Shown: positions 24,982-33,495 of the stretch, in pieces
Numbering within the stretch: the stretch's first letter is position 1
Layout of the letters: each line of letters starts with the position of its first letter
NCBI RefSeq assembly: GCF_039537665.1
Contig: NZ_BAABAY010000001.1
Coordinates: 806,001-870,000, forward strand
Direction of reading: 5' to 3'
DNA: 64,000 bases
Source of the DNA: Gaetbulibacter_A aestuarii
Lineage (GTDB): Bacteria > Bacteroidota > Bacteroidia > Flavobacteriales > Flavobacteriaceae
Position numbers and translations under genes: made by a program
The notes under the pieces: generated by a model
What the model saw: only the letters and a program-made list of their open reading frames with translations
What the model was told of the DNA's origin: nothing
Database searches by the model: none

Positions 24982-25672
24982 TGAAAAAGACAAAATAATG
25001 CTTCTTGAAGATGATGAAACCCTGGGATATTTGCTTCAGGAATATCTCAACATGAACGATTTTGAAGTCTATTGGGCTAAGACCGGCGATGAGGGCTGGA
25101 AAATGCTGGAGCAGAACAGTTACGATCTGGCAATCCTGGATGTGATGTTGCCGGATATTGACGGCTTTAGTTTCGCCAAAAAGATCAATGCCGTAAACCC
25201 GAATTTACCCTTTTTGTTCCTCACGGCACGTTCTTTAAAAATCGACATTCTAAAAGGGTTCTCCCTGGGTGCGGTTGATTATTTAAAAAAACCTATTGAT
25301 GAAGAAGTCCTTGTGGTACGCATTAAAGCGCTGTTATCGCGATTGAAAAGTAAGGTTGAACAAAACGATGACGACGATACTTTTACCTTAGGAAATTATA
25401 CCTTCGATGTGGTGAACCAACAATTGCATTACAAAGATGAGGTAACCACCTTGACCAAGCGCGAGAGCGAACTGCTTCACTATTTGGTTACCAACAAGAA
25501 TCGCATTTGCACGCATAAAGAGATCCTAAATCATTTATGGGGTAAGAACGATTATTTTAATCGGAAAAGTTTAAATGTGTTCATTACCCATTTGCGAAAA
25601 TACCTAAGTAAGGACTGGACCATCAAGATTGAAAATGTCCACAATCGCGGCTTTATTTTTAAGACGGAGTAA
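24974..25672 (+). CDS. OmpR/PhoB-type response regulator
   Basis: A 232-residue regulator. Receiver domain 8-120: acidic pair D13/D14 in LEDDE, phospho-acceptor Asp56 in LAILDVMLPD, Thr84 in LFLTAR, and Lys106 in YLKKP. The winged-helix DNA-binding domain occupies about 135-232 (TLTKRESELLHYLVTNKNRI; SLNVFITHLRKYL). Translation is coupled to the kinase by overlap. The GATTAAT cluster in front of the kinase is a possible autoregulatory site. Confidence 0.93.
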   Translation: MASEKDKIMLLEDDETLGYLLQEYLNMNDFEVYWAKTGDEGWKMLEQNSYDLAILDVMLPDIDGFSFAKKINAVNPNLPFLFLTARSLKIDILKGFSLGAVDYLKKPIDEEVLVVRIKALLSRLKSKVEQNDDDDTFTLGNYTFDVVNQQLHYKDEVTTLTKRESELLHYLVTNKNRICTHKEILNHLWGKNDYFNRKSLNVFITHLRKYLSKDWTIKIENVHNRGFIFKTE

Positions 25673-25795
25673 GACGGTTTATCGGATTTTTAAAAATTAA
25701 TTTTTTCGGGAAAAGGCCCTTTCTATCTAAGAAAACGCATTTTTGTAGGAAATAACTACTATAATACCTATATTTCGATATTAAAAAAACTCATT

Positions 25796-26503
25796 ATGCA
25801 AAAAACCGTATCTCTAAGCCTATTTTTCTTATTATGTATCTCATTAGGAGCACAGACTCCTATTGGGGTTAAACACACAAAAGTAAGTGTAGATACCTCA
25901 TTTAGTGTTGACAAGGTATACAATAAAATAACAGGAGAAAAAGTGTCGCCTGAGATGTTCCAAAAGCTTCTAGCAATAAATCCCAAACTTATTTTAGAAC
26001 CGGTAATTGACAAAAAAGGTGAAATCATAAAATATCTTTATGATCCTCAGAATTTGAAAATCCGGGTTTATAAGCCAGGAAAAACTTCATTGGTTGAAGG
26101 GTTTTCATTTCCTGATTACAACCTTAAAACGGTTGACGGTAAAACGATGGATTTTAATGACCTTAAAGGTAAAATGGTCATATTAAGGTTTGAAATGGAG
26201 GCAGATTCATTTCGATTCAAAAAACATGAAATTGCCGGAATGGACCAAAAAATCAATGAGACCAATAGAAATACCGAAATTGAAGCCATAATCATTTTCA
26301 ATGCCAACAAGGATGAGATTAATCGTGGGTTTGATTTGGAAAATTCAAACTTTAAATTAATTCCGAATGGGGGAAATATTTTAAGACAATTAAATGTTAA
26401 CCGTTTTCCCTACACCGTAGTTCTGAACAAAGAAGGTGTTGTAATGGCTGTTTTCAAATACTCTGATGAAATGAATATTTTGGAATTATTAAATAAGGCT
26501 TAG
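25796..26503 (+). CDS. exported thioredoxin-fold (TlpA/AhpC-like) protein without active-site cysteines
   Basis: A 235-residue protein with signal peptide (1-18, ending ISLGAQ). Residues 101-235 match a redoxin domain: FSFPDYNLKTVDGKTMDFNDLKGK leads into strand VILRFEME, and the cis-proline region VNRFPYTVVLNKEGVV is conserved. Where TlpA-type enzymes have W-C-x-x-C after the strand, here there is MEADSFRF; the mature protein has no cysteine. It cannot be an ordinary disulfide reductase and may be a binding or structural homologue. Confidence 0.8.
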   Translation: MQKTVSLSLFFLLCISLGAQTPIGVKHTKVSVDTSFSVDKVYNKITGEKVSPEMFQKLLAINPKLILEPVIDKKGEIIKYLYDPQNLKIRVYKPGKTSLVEGFSFPDYNLKTVDGKTMDFNDLKGKMVILRFEMEADSFRFKKHEIAGMDQKINETNRNTEIEAIIIFNANKDEINRGFDLENSNFKLIPNGGNILRQLNVNRFPYTVVLNKEGVVMAVFKYSDEMNILELLNKA

Positions 26504-26615
26504 GATGAAAATGGTTGAACTGCATCCCATTTTTACCCTGAACCCTGAGTTACTTTTTAGTATATTGGATAATTAATTAACACGAAGGATACTTCAAAAC
26601 ACTAAACTTACCCTT

Positions 26616-28502
26616 ATGAGAATTCTGGTTCTTACCCTAAGTCTATTATTACCTGTTCAAATTTTTTCACAAAACCCAAAAGAATTATCGGTTACTTCTA
26701 AAGTTGATGAGGTTACTGTTTTTTTGGAAAATGCCCAAATAACACGAAATAAACAAATTCAGTTAGATGCGGGTGTCACTCAGGTCATATTTAAGGACCT
26801 GTCTCCTTTTATTATTCCGAGTAGTGTTCAGACAAAGGTAAAAGGAAACATTACGGTGCTTTCGGTTAATTACAAGGCCGATTTTGTAGATAAACTCGAA
26901 AAGCCTCAACGAATCATAGATCTCGAAGCAACCATTGAAAATACCCAGGGAAGTATTGATGAAATCACTATGGAAAATCAGGTGATAAATCAGGAAATAG
27001 AATTTATTAACGCTAATAAACGAATTGGAGGTAATGATGGGGTGAGCGTAACTTCATTGAGAGAAGCCGCTGATTTTTATAGAAAACGCATATTAGATTT
27101 AAACAAAAGTCTGCTTCAAAATAACAAAACGCTTAAGGCTCTTAGTGAAAAAATTTCGGAATTAAATAATGAAATGAATGCTGAAACAGGTGTTAAAGAA
27201 TACTCCAAAGGAAATGTGGTTATTAAAATAGACAGCAAAATGGCTACAAAAATAGATGTGGCTTTGAGCTATGTGGTAAAGAATGCCGGTTGGTTACCAT
27301 TCTATGACATCAAGGCTAAGGACATTAATAGTCCGATAGCCTTAAATTATAAGGCTAATATCCATCAAGATACCAAGGTAGATTGGAAAGGGGTTAAATT
27401 ACGGTTATCGACCTCTAACCCAAATATTTCGGGTGTAACACCGGAGTTAAAAACGTATTACTTGAATTATGGTACACCTCCACCGGCTTATGGTAGTAAT
27501 GTGAACCAGCTTTCTGGGGTAGTCATGGATGAAGATGGACAGCCACTGCCGGGAGCCACAATTCTCGTTAAAGGAACGACTATAGGAACTAGTACTGATT
27601 TTGATGGTAAATACAATTTAACCGTGCCAAATGGTCAGGGTGTTTTGGTATTTAGTTATGTTGGGTTTAATACCGTTGAAAAAACTATCGCAGCACCGAT
27701 TATAAATGTTAGAATGAAAGAAAGCTCAGAAGCCTTAGATGAAGTGGTTGTTGTGGGATATGGATCAACAAACAGCAGTAATAAAATTGATAGAGCTCTA
27801 AGAGGAAAAGTGAGCGGCGTTGCCATTCGCGGACAGGGTAGTTCACCTCAAGAACCTGAAAATATTTCCCTTCCGGTAGAACAAGTAGCAAGACAAACAA
27901 CGGTAGAATTTGAAATTGACCGTCCGTTTACAGTACCTTCAGATAATAAAACTTATGCCGTTGATGTTGCTCAATATGAAGTGCCCGCAGATTATAAATA
28001 TGTAAGCGTGCCAAAAGTTGAGGCATCAGCCTTTCTTACAGCAAGTATTAACGATTGGGAAAAATATAATTTACTGGAGGGCGAGGCCAACCTCTTTTTT
28101 GAAAACACCTTTGTAGGGAAAAGTGTTTTGGATGTGCGCTATGCTACGGATACTTTGCAACTTTCGTTAGGGCGAGATAAAAATATCAGCATCAAGCGTG
28201 AGCAACAAACTAATTTCAGTTCTAAAAAATTTATAGGCACTAAAAAAGAAGAGATCAGGGCTTGGCAGATCACGGTAAAAAATAATAAACAACAAACTAT
28301 TCCAATTGAAATTCACGATCAAATTCCGGTGTCTACACGCGATGAGATTACTGTGGAAGTCGTAGATAAATCACGCGGGGTGGTTAATCCAGAAACCGGT
28401 GAGGTTATTTGGAATCTGGAATTAAAACCGGCCGATACAAAAGAACTCGACCTGAAATATGCGGTAAAATATCCTAAGTATAAAAGGCTTTTGGTAGAAT
28501 AA
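26616..28502 (+). CDS. MuiA/DUF4139-type protein with inserted CarboxypepD_reg and SusC-like segment
   Basis: A 628-residue exported protein (signal 1-19). DUF4140-like N-terminal domain about 28-100 (VDEVTVFLENAQITRN), a long coiled coil about 100-195, then a DUF4139 domain (KIDVALSYVVKNAGWLPFYDI, 212-232) that ends at 628. A carboxypeptidase-regulatory-like domain is inserted at 299-372 (LSGVVMDEDGQPLPGATILV), followed by the SusC signature LDEVVVVGYGS (374-384) and a remnant of a receptor plug (ALRGKVSGVAIRGQ, 394-407). DUF4139 resumes near 418. So a TonB-dependent receptor N-terminal module sits inside an unrelated protein. The MuiA family's exact role is unknown (named from mucoidy inhibition). 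Confidence 0.85.
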   Translation: MRILVLTLSLLLPVQIFSQNPKELSVTSKVDEVTVFLENAQITRNKQIQLDAGVTQVIFKDLSPFIIPSSVQTKVKGNITVLSVNYKADFVDKLEKPQRIIDLEATIENTQGSIDEITMENQVINQEIEFINANKRIGGNDGVSVTSLREAADFYRKRILDLNKSLLQNNKTLKALSEKISELNNEMNAETGVKEYSKGNVVIKIDSKMATKIDVALSYVVKNAGWLPFYDIKAKDINSPIALNYKANIHQDTKVDWKGVKLRLSTSNPNISGVTPELKTYYLNYGTPPPAYGSNVNQLSGVVMDEDGQPLPGATILVKGTTIGTSTDFDGKYNLTVPNGQGVLVFSYVGFNTVEKTIAAPIINVRMKESSEALDEVVVVGYGSTNSSNKIDRALRGKVSGVAIRGQGSSPQEPENISLPVEQVARQTTVEFEIDRPFTVPSDNKTYAVDVAQYEVPADYKYVSVPKVEASAFLTASINDWEKYNLLEGEANLFFENTFVGKSVLDVRYATDTLQLSLGRDKNISIKREQQTNFSSKKFIGTKKEEIRAWQITVKNNKQQTIPIEIHDQIPVSTRDEITVEVVDKSRGVVNPETGEVIWNLELKPADTKELDLKYAVKYPKYKRLLVE

Positions 28503-28595
28503 TTTTGCAATAAAACTTCGGGATTTTTGATTATATTGAGAAACGGATATAGACTTCTTTTTGAGGTATTTATATCTGTAAATTAACATCAATTA

Positions 28596-29156
28596 ATGCC
28601 GATGACATCAACCAAAATTAAAACGCTGAATAAAGCCCTTCTTTTTTTATTTTTCACTTTAACCCTACTTAATTGCGAATCTAAAATTTCCAATAGTGAA
28701 CCGGAGGGAAACACACTTACAGTTTTTCTGGTACGCCATGGCGAGAAAGTCGACAGCTCAAAAGATCCGGAACTTTCAGAGGCAGGTAAAACCAGAGCTC
28801 TAAAACTGGCTGAAGTTCTGCGAAGCACTAAAATAGATCATGTTTACAGCTCCGATTTTATCCGAACGCGTGAAACAGCGGCACCTACAGCAAAGTTGTT
28901 CGACTTAAAAACCCAATTATACAACCCGCGCGAACTGCAAAGTTTCAAAGATAAATTAATGGCAGAGGGTGGGCGCAGTTTGGTTGTTGGTCATAGCAAT
29001 TCAACACCTGCCCTGGTGGAGTTATTAGGGGGCGATCCCGGGACGCCTATTAATGAGGCGAGTGAATACGACCGCTTATACATAGTTACTAAAATGCCAA
29101 ATGGAAAAGTAAATACCGTTTTGATCCGTTACGGAATGCCGTATGCTAATAATTAA
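28596..29156 (+). CDS. lipoprotein histidine phosphatase (SixA/phosphoglycerate-mutase-like)
   Basis: A 186-residue protein with a lipobox (LLNC, about residues 24-27). FLVRHGEKVDSS carries the RHG motif with the catalytic phosphohistidine; SDFIRTRETAAPTA contains the second arginine; LVVGHSNSTPALVELL has the distal histidine. It belongs to the histidine phosphatase superfamily branch with short proteins; the substrate is not known. The lipobox suggests location on the outside of the inner membrane or in the outer membrane. Confidence 0.85.
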   Translation: MPMTSTKIKTLNKALLFLFFTLTLLNCESKISNSEPEGNTLTVFLVRHGEKVDSSKDPELSEAGKTRALKLAEVLRSTKIDHVYSSDFIRTRETAAPTAKLFDLKTQLYNPRELQSFKDKLMAEGGRSLVVGHSNSTPALVELLGGDPGTPINEASEYDRLYIVTKMPNGKVNTVLIRYGMPYANN

Positions 29157-29225
29157 AAGGTTTTTTCTTTTTGAAAAGACTCGTATTAACCTACCCTAAA
29201 GCATTAACCATCAAAAACCAAAAAC

Positions 29226-29756
29226 ATGAAAAACAAAATACTGCTTGTTATTTTTGGATTGGGTCTGAGTCTTTTTTCTTTTAAAAGCGTTGCCCAGGAA
29301 ACCGATTTCGATTTATCAAAGATCGATCGTTACAGGGAAGCTAAAGAGAAAGCCCTTCCTGTACAAGATTTTGATAGTGTATTTACTCCAAAGGAGCGCC
29401 AAAATCTTTCAAAAATGTTTCTAAAATATCATAAAAAATCAACCAATGTGTTCGTTGTGGTTACTGTGGGGAGTATTGCACCGTTTGGAGATGCACAACA
29501 AATGGCAACAGCATTGGGGAGTTATTGGGGTGTTGGTCATCAAGGCAAAAACAACGGACTTGTGATGCTGCTTTGTAAACCATGTAAAAGTTTTGGCATA
29601 GCAACCGGAGATGGAACGCGAAAAGTAATAACTGATAGTATGAGCTTACAAACTATGGAGCAGGTGATCTTTCCTCAATTCAAAAAAGATAAATTTTATG
29701 ATGGGATCAAGAATGGCGCAGAATCTTTAATGAAAATTTGGGGTGATGGCGATTAA
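29226..29756 (+). CDS. TPM-domain (DUF477) exported protein
   Basis: A 176-residue protein with signal peptide (1-23, ending FKSVAQ). The TPM domain fills residues 45-170: VFTPKERQNLSKMFLKYHKKSTNVFVVV, GVGHQGKNNGLVMLLC and IATGDGTRKVITDSM, the typical G-x-G-(R/T) segment. TPM domains occur in photosystem repair and in acid phosphatase-like proteins, but their function in Bacteroidota is unknown. No C-terminal membrane helix, so it is periplasmic or secreted. It converges on ribE with 3 bases between. Confidence 0.85.
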   Translation: MKNKILLVIFGLGLSLFSFKSVAQETDFDLSKIDRYREAKEKALPVQDFDSVFTPKERQNLSKMFLKYHKKSTNVFVVVTVGSIAPFGDAQQMATALGSYWGVGHQGKNNGLVMLLCKPCKSFGIATGDGTRKVITDSMSLQTMEQVIFPQFKKDKFYDGIKNGAESLMKIWGDGD

Positions 29757-29759
29757 TTG

Positions 29760-30350
29760 TTAGCCTCTAAGTTCCAGCAAACGACTCACATATTTCCCCA
29801 ATACATCAAACTCCAGATTCACTGTAGTCCCTTTTTTAAAGGTATTGAAGTTGGTATGCTCGTAGGTATAAGGAATAATAGCCACACTAAAGCGGTCTTT
29901 TTTAGAATTCACTACCGTTAGACTCGTACCATTAACAGTTATAGAACCTTTTTCGATAGTAACATTATTTAAACTGCTATCATAGCTAAAAGTAAACAAC
30001 CAGCTGCCATCAGTTTCTTCAACCGATTCACAAACGGCCGTTTGATCTACATGACCTTGCACGATATGCCCGTCCAAACGATCGCCCAGTTTCATGGCGC
30101 GTTCTAAATTAACCACATCACCAATCTTCAAACTGTTAAGATTTGTTTTGTTCAAGGTTTCTTTAATGGCGGTAACCGTATATTCTTGATTATTTATGCT
30201 TACAACGGTAAGGCAAACACCATTGTGCGCGACACTCTGATCGATTTTTAACTCGGGCGTTATCGCACTTTTTATGGTGATATGAAGATTGTCCTGCTCG
30301 GTTTTTAAATTAGTAACCTCGCCCAAATCTTCAATAATTCCTGTAAACAT
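29760..30350 (-). CDS. ribE: riboflavin synthase, alpha subunit
   Basis: A 196-residue protein with the universal start MFTGIIEDLG and two lumazine-binding repeats, about 1-95 and 97-190. SVAHNGVCLTVV and the matching KGSITVNGTSLTVV show the repeat pair. It dismutates two 6,7-dimethyl-8-ribityllumazine molecules into riboflavin and the pyrimidine diamine. Usual length. The neighbouring genes are not riboflavin genes, so it is a solo copy. It is divergent from pdxA, sharing a 63-base intergenic space. Confidence 0.96.
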   Translation of the reverse strand: MFTGIIEDLGEVTNLKTEQDNLHITIKSAITPELKIDQSVAHNGVCLTVVSINNQEYTVTAIKETLNKTNLNSLKIGDVVNLERAMKLGDRLDGHIVQGHVDQTAVCESVEETDGSWLFTFSYDSSLNNVTIEKGSITVNGTSLTVVNSKKDRFSVAIIPYTYEHTNFNTFKKGTTVNLEFDVLGKYVSRLLELRG

Positions 30351-30413
30351 AATTTTCTCTGTTTATTTGGTTAAATTTGCACATCAAAATTACAAACAAA
30401 AGTTGTCATTTTA

Positions 30414-31460
30414 ATGAGTAAAGCTGAAAATATAATCGTTGGGATCTCCATTGGAGACTTGAATGGCATTGGTGGTGAGATTATTTTAAATACCTTTGAA
30501 GATGAACGGGTTTTCGATTTTTGCACTCCGGTGGTTTTCGCCTCTATTAAGGTGATGAACTTTTTAACATCCCATTTCAATTCGGAAATAACCCTCAATA
30601 GTTGCAATCACCTCAACCAAATTAAAGAAGGGCAACTTAATGTTTACAATGTTTGGAAGGAACCCTTTGAGATTAATTTTGGTAAAGAAGATCTGAAAAG
30701 CGGGGAATATGCCATAAAATCTTTGGAAGCCGCAACAGCAGCTTTGAAAAATGAAGGTATTGATGTGTTGCTAACTGCGCCCATCAGTAAAAAAACGATT
30801 CAATCCGACACCTTTAAATTTCCCGGACATACCGATTATTTAGCCCAGCAACTAGGCGGCAATAGTTTGATGTTCATGATCACTGATACCTTGCGGGTTG
30901 GTTTATTAACCGATCATGTGGCTGTTAAAGATGTTTCAAAAGCGATAACCCCAAAGCTTATACAAGATAAGATCGATACCGTTTATGAATCCCTTAAACG
31001 GGATTTTGGAATTGAAAGACCGAAAATTGCAGTTTTGGGGATCAATCCACATACAGGTGATAGTGGGGTTATTGGCACGGAAGATGACGATACTTTGAGA
31101 CCAACGCTTCAAAAAATAAAAGAATCCGGAAAACTGGTTTTTGGGCCGTATGCAGCAGATAGTTTTTTCGGATCGAACAATTACAAAAACTTTGATGCCA
31201 TTATCGCCTCATATCACGACCAGGGCTTAATTCCCTTTAAAACCCTCTCGTTTGGACGCGGTGTAAACTACACAGCAGGGCTAACGCGCGTGAGAACATC
31301 GCCCGATCATGGAACAGCCTTTGAAATAGCCGGTAAAGGCGAAGCCGATAATAACTCCTTCAAAGAGGCCTTATTTGCTGGTATTCATATTTTTAAACAG
31401 CGAAAAGAGTATGAAGAACTCACAGCAAATCCGCTGAAAAAACGGAGTAAAAAGGGATAA
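30414..31460 (+). CDS. pdxA: 4-hydroxythreonine-4-phosphate dehydrogenase
   Basis: A 348-residue PdxA. Signatures are GISIGDLNGIGGEI (11-24), TAPISKKTIQ, FPGHTDYLA, HVAVKDVSKAIT, NPHTGDSG, and the metal-binding SYHDQGLIPFK and TSPDHGTAFEIAGKG near the C-terminus. It oxidises 4-phosphohydroxy-L-threonine in the DXP-dependent pyridoxal phosphate pathway. The length is normal. pdxJ is not in the window. It stands in front of yceD with 73 bases between. Confidence 0.95.
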   Translation: MSKAENIIVGISIGDLNGIGGEIILNTFEDERVFDFCTPVVFASIKVMNFLTSHFNSEITLNSCNHLNQIKEGQLNVYNVWKEPFEINFGKEDLKSGEYAIKSLEAATAALKNEGIDVLLTAPISKKTIQSDTFKFPGHTDYLAQQLGGNSLMFMITDTLRVGLLTDHVAVKDVSKAITPKLIQDKIDTVYESLKRDFGIERPKIAVLGINPHTGDSGVIGTEDDDTLRPTLQKIKESGKLVFGPYAADSFFGSNNYKNFDAIIASYHDQGLIPFKTLSFGRGVNYTAGLTRVRTSPDHGTAFEIAGKGEADNNSFKEALFAGIHIFKQRKEYEELTANPLKKRSKKG

Positions 31461-31503
31461 ACAAAAAATTGTTTAATCCTAAGGTAGCGTAAATAAAAAT
31501 TTA

Positions 31504-31511
31504 TATATTTG
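31504..31511 (+). promoter_or_regulatory. likely -7 box of the yceD-rpmF promoter
   Basis: TATATTTG matches the TAnnTTTG consensus and lies 22 bases before the yceD start. No TTG at the usual spacing is seen, so the call is tentative. Confidence 0.45.
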
Positions 31512-31533
31512 CAGGCTCAAAATAGATGCGAGA

Positions 31534-32076
31534 ATGAAGCCACTGAAAATGTACACCATTCCGTTTGTGGGATTAAAACAAGGGAAGCATCACTTTGAAT
31601 ATGAGATAGACAACACGTTCTTTGAGTATTTTGAATTTGATGATTTTAATGCAGCCCAACTAAAAGCGGACGTAACGCTTGATAAAAAAAGTGCTCATTT
31701 AGAGTTTCACTTTGACGTTTCGGGTACTGTAAATGTGAATTGCGATATCACGAACGAGCCCTACGAGCAACCCATTTCAAATACGTTTGATCTGGTAGTG
31801 AAGTTTGGTGATGATTATAATGATGATTATATTGATATTTTGATGGTACCACACGGTACTTTTGAAGTGAACGTACAGCAATACATCTATGAGACCGCTG
31901 TTTTAGGGGTTCCTGTAAAACGCATACATCCCGGAGTTGAAGACGGCACATTAGATTCTGAAATATTAAAAAAACTTGAAGAATTAAGTCCAAAAGAAGA
32001 GGACGATAAAAATAAGGATTCGGAGGATATTGATCCCCGATGGAATAAATTAAAGAACTTATTAACGGATAAATAA
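31534..32076 (+). CDS. yceD: YceD family protein (DUF177), 23S rRNA accumulation
   Basis: A 180-residue protein with the YceD pattern: central strands GTVNVNCDITNEPYEQP, where the conserved cysteine sits, then the acidic stretch and the C-terminal IHPGVEDG and WNKLKNL. YceD homologues bind 23S rRNA and help make the large subunit. It is followed by rpmF 9 bases later, the classic gene pair, so the two should be one operon. The identification also rests on that pair. Confidence 0.9.
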   Translation: MKPLKMYTIPFVGLKQGKHHFEYEIDNTFFEYFEFDDFNAAQLKADVTLDKKSAHLEFHFDVSGTVNVNCDITNEPYEQPISNTFDLVVKFGDDYNDDYIDILMVPHGTFEVNVQQYIYETAVLGVPVKRIHPGVEDGTLDSEILKKLEELSPKEEDDKNKDSEDIDPRWNKLKNLLTDK

Positions 32077-32085
32077 TAATAGAAC

Positions 32086-32289
32086 ATGGCACATCCTAAA
32101 AGAAAAACTTCTAAAACCAGAAGAGATAAAAGAAGAACACATTATAAAGCAACTGCGCCACAGATTGCAACATGTCCTACTACGGGAGAAGCACATTTGT
32201 ACCACAGAGCGCACTGGCACGAAGGAAAATTATACTACAGAGGTCAGGTTTTGATCGACAACTCTGAAGAGATTGAAAACGTAGCCTAA
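32086..32289 (+). CDS. rpmF: 50S ribosomal protein bL32
   Basis: A 67-residue protein with the bL32 start AHPKRKTSKTRRDKRRTHYK and the conserved middle CPTTGEAHLYHRAHW. The zinc-binding cysteine set of some bacteria is largely absent, one cysteine only, as in many Bacteroidota. A rho-independent terminator follows 24 bases after the stop, so this gene ends the operon. Confidence 0.98.
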   Translation: MAHPKRKTSKTRRDKRRTHYKATAPQIATCPTTGEAHLYHRAHWHEGKLYYRGQVLIDNSEEIENVA

Positions 32290-32310
32290 ACGCTACGAAC
32301 ATAAAATAAA

Positions 32311-32337
32311 GCGCTCACTTTAGTTGGGCGTTTTTTT
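32311..32337 (+). terminator. rho-independent terminator after rpmF
   Basis: CGCTCACT and AGTTGGGCG form a stem with one bulge and one wobble around a TT loop, followed by seven T at 32331-32337. It separates rpmF from fabH. Confidence 0.85.
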
Positions 32338-32368
32338 ATGAACTAATTTTTAATCGCTACAAAAACAC

Positions 32369-32376
32369 TAAATTTG
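32369..32376 (+). promoter_or_regulatory. possible -7 box for fabH
   Basis: TAAATTTG fits TAnnTTTG and lies 93 bases before the fabH ATG, downstream of the rpmF terminator. If used, the palindrome at 32411-32438 is in the 5' leader. No clear TTG element at the right spacing. Confidence 0.4.
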
Positions 32377-32410
32377 TATAATTTTAGGCGAAAAATTAGT
32401 AGTTTTCACC

Positions 32411-32438
32411 AAAATTTGAGCAAAACTGTTCAAATTTT
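32411..32438. promoter_or_regulatory. 28-base palindrome in front of fabH
   Basis: AAAATTTGAGCA (32411-32422) and TGTTCAAATTTT (32427-32438) are inverted repeats with one mismatch (G-U in RNA) around loop AAAC. It ends 30 bases before the fabH start. It may be an operator for a fatty-acid regulator or a leader hairpin. No attenuator T-run follows. Confidence 0.5.
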
Positions 32439-32468
32439 AATGATTTTTAGTCTATTTAACTATAAATT

Positions 32469-33470
32469 ATGAGTAAAATCTCAGCAGCCATTACAGCTGT
32501 AGGTGCCTATGTACCGGAATACGTATTGACCAATCAGATCCTTGAGACGATGGTTGAAACGAATGATGAATGGATAACCACCCGAACCGGCATCAAAGAA
32601 CGCCGGATACTCAAAGAAGAAGGTAAAGGAAGTTCTTTCCTTGCCATAAAAGCAGCCCAGGATCTTATTGATAAAAAAGGTATCGACCCAAAAACCATTG
32701 AATTGGTTATTGTGGCCACGGCTACGCCGGATATGAAAGCTGCTTCAACGGCAGCCTATACAGCATACCATATTGGAGCAACCAATGCATTTTCATTTGA
32801 TTTGGACGCGGCCTGCTCCAGTTTTTTATTCGGAATGTCAGTCGCTGCGAAATATATTGAATCAGGGCGTTACAGGAATGTATTGCTTATTGGTGCGGAT
32901 AAAATGTCGTCCATGATCAATTATAAAGATCGCGCAACCTGTATCATTTTTGGAGATGGTGCCGGAGCTGTGTTTTTTGAACCGAATGAAGAAGGATTGG
33001 GCTTACAGGATGAATATTTAAGAAGTGACGGTTCAGGACGCGAGTTCCTGCAAGCTACTTACGGTGGTTCGTCTCATCCCATTACGGCTGAAGCCATGGA
33101 AGCCGGAAAGCAATTTGCATTTCAGGAAGGGCGTACCGTATTTAAAAATGCGGTTTTCAATATGGCCGATGCCACCGTAAAAGTTTTAGAGCGTAATCAT
33201 TTAACTAAAGATTCCATCGATTGGTTGGTGGCGCATCAAGCCAATAAACGCATCATTGATGCCACCGCACAACGCATTGATCTGGAAGAGGAAAAAGTAA
33301 TGATGAATATTCACAAGTATGGAAATACGACTTCAGCAACTTTACCGTTATTATTAAACGATTACGAATCGCAGATAAAAAAAGGAGACAATTTAATCTT
33401 TGCCGCTTTTGGTGGCGGATTCAACTGGGGAGCCATTTATTTAAAATGGGCTTATAATTCTAATAACTAA
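32469..33470 (+). CDS. fabH: 3-oxoacyl-ACP synthase III (KASIII)
   Basis: A 333-residue FabH. Catalytic cysteine in DLDAACSSFLFG (about residue 117), His in DWLVAHQANKRI and Asn in HKYGNTTSATLP complete the Cys-His-Asn triad. Start sequence GAYVPEYVLTN and NDEWITTRTGI are typical. It condenses acetyl-CoA with malonyl-ACP to begin fatty acid synthesis. It is followed by accB and accC (acetyl-CoA carboxylase parts), which make the malonyl-CoA; the three form a lipid-initiation operon. Confidence 0.96.
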   Translation: MSKISAAITAVGAYVPEYVLTNQILETMVETNDEWITTRTGIKERRILKEEGKGSSFLAIKAAQDLIDKKGIDPKTIELVIVATATPDMKAASTAAYTAYHIGATNAFSFDLDAACSSFLFGMSVAAKYIESGRYRNVLLIGADKMSSMINYKDRATCIIFGDGAGAVFFEPNEEGLGLQDEYLRSDGSGREFLQATYGGSSHPITAEAMEAGKQFAFQEGRTVFKNAVFNMADATVKVLERNHLTKDSIDWLVAHQANKRIIDATAQRIDLEEEKVMMNIHKYGNTTSATLPLLLNDYESQIKKGDNLIFAAFGGGFNWGAIYLKWAYNSNN

Positions 33471-33495
33471 CCAAGAAAAACTAACGCGAATTATT

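Noticed and set aside
31748..32092. 114-codon minus-strand ORF
   Set aside because: Lies over yceD and the rpmF start; both are well supported on the plus strand.
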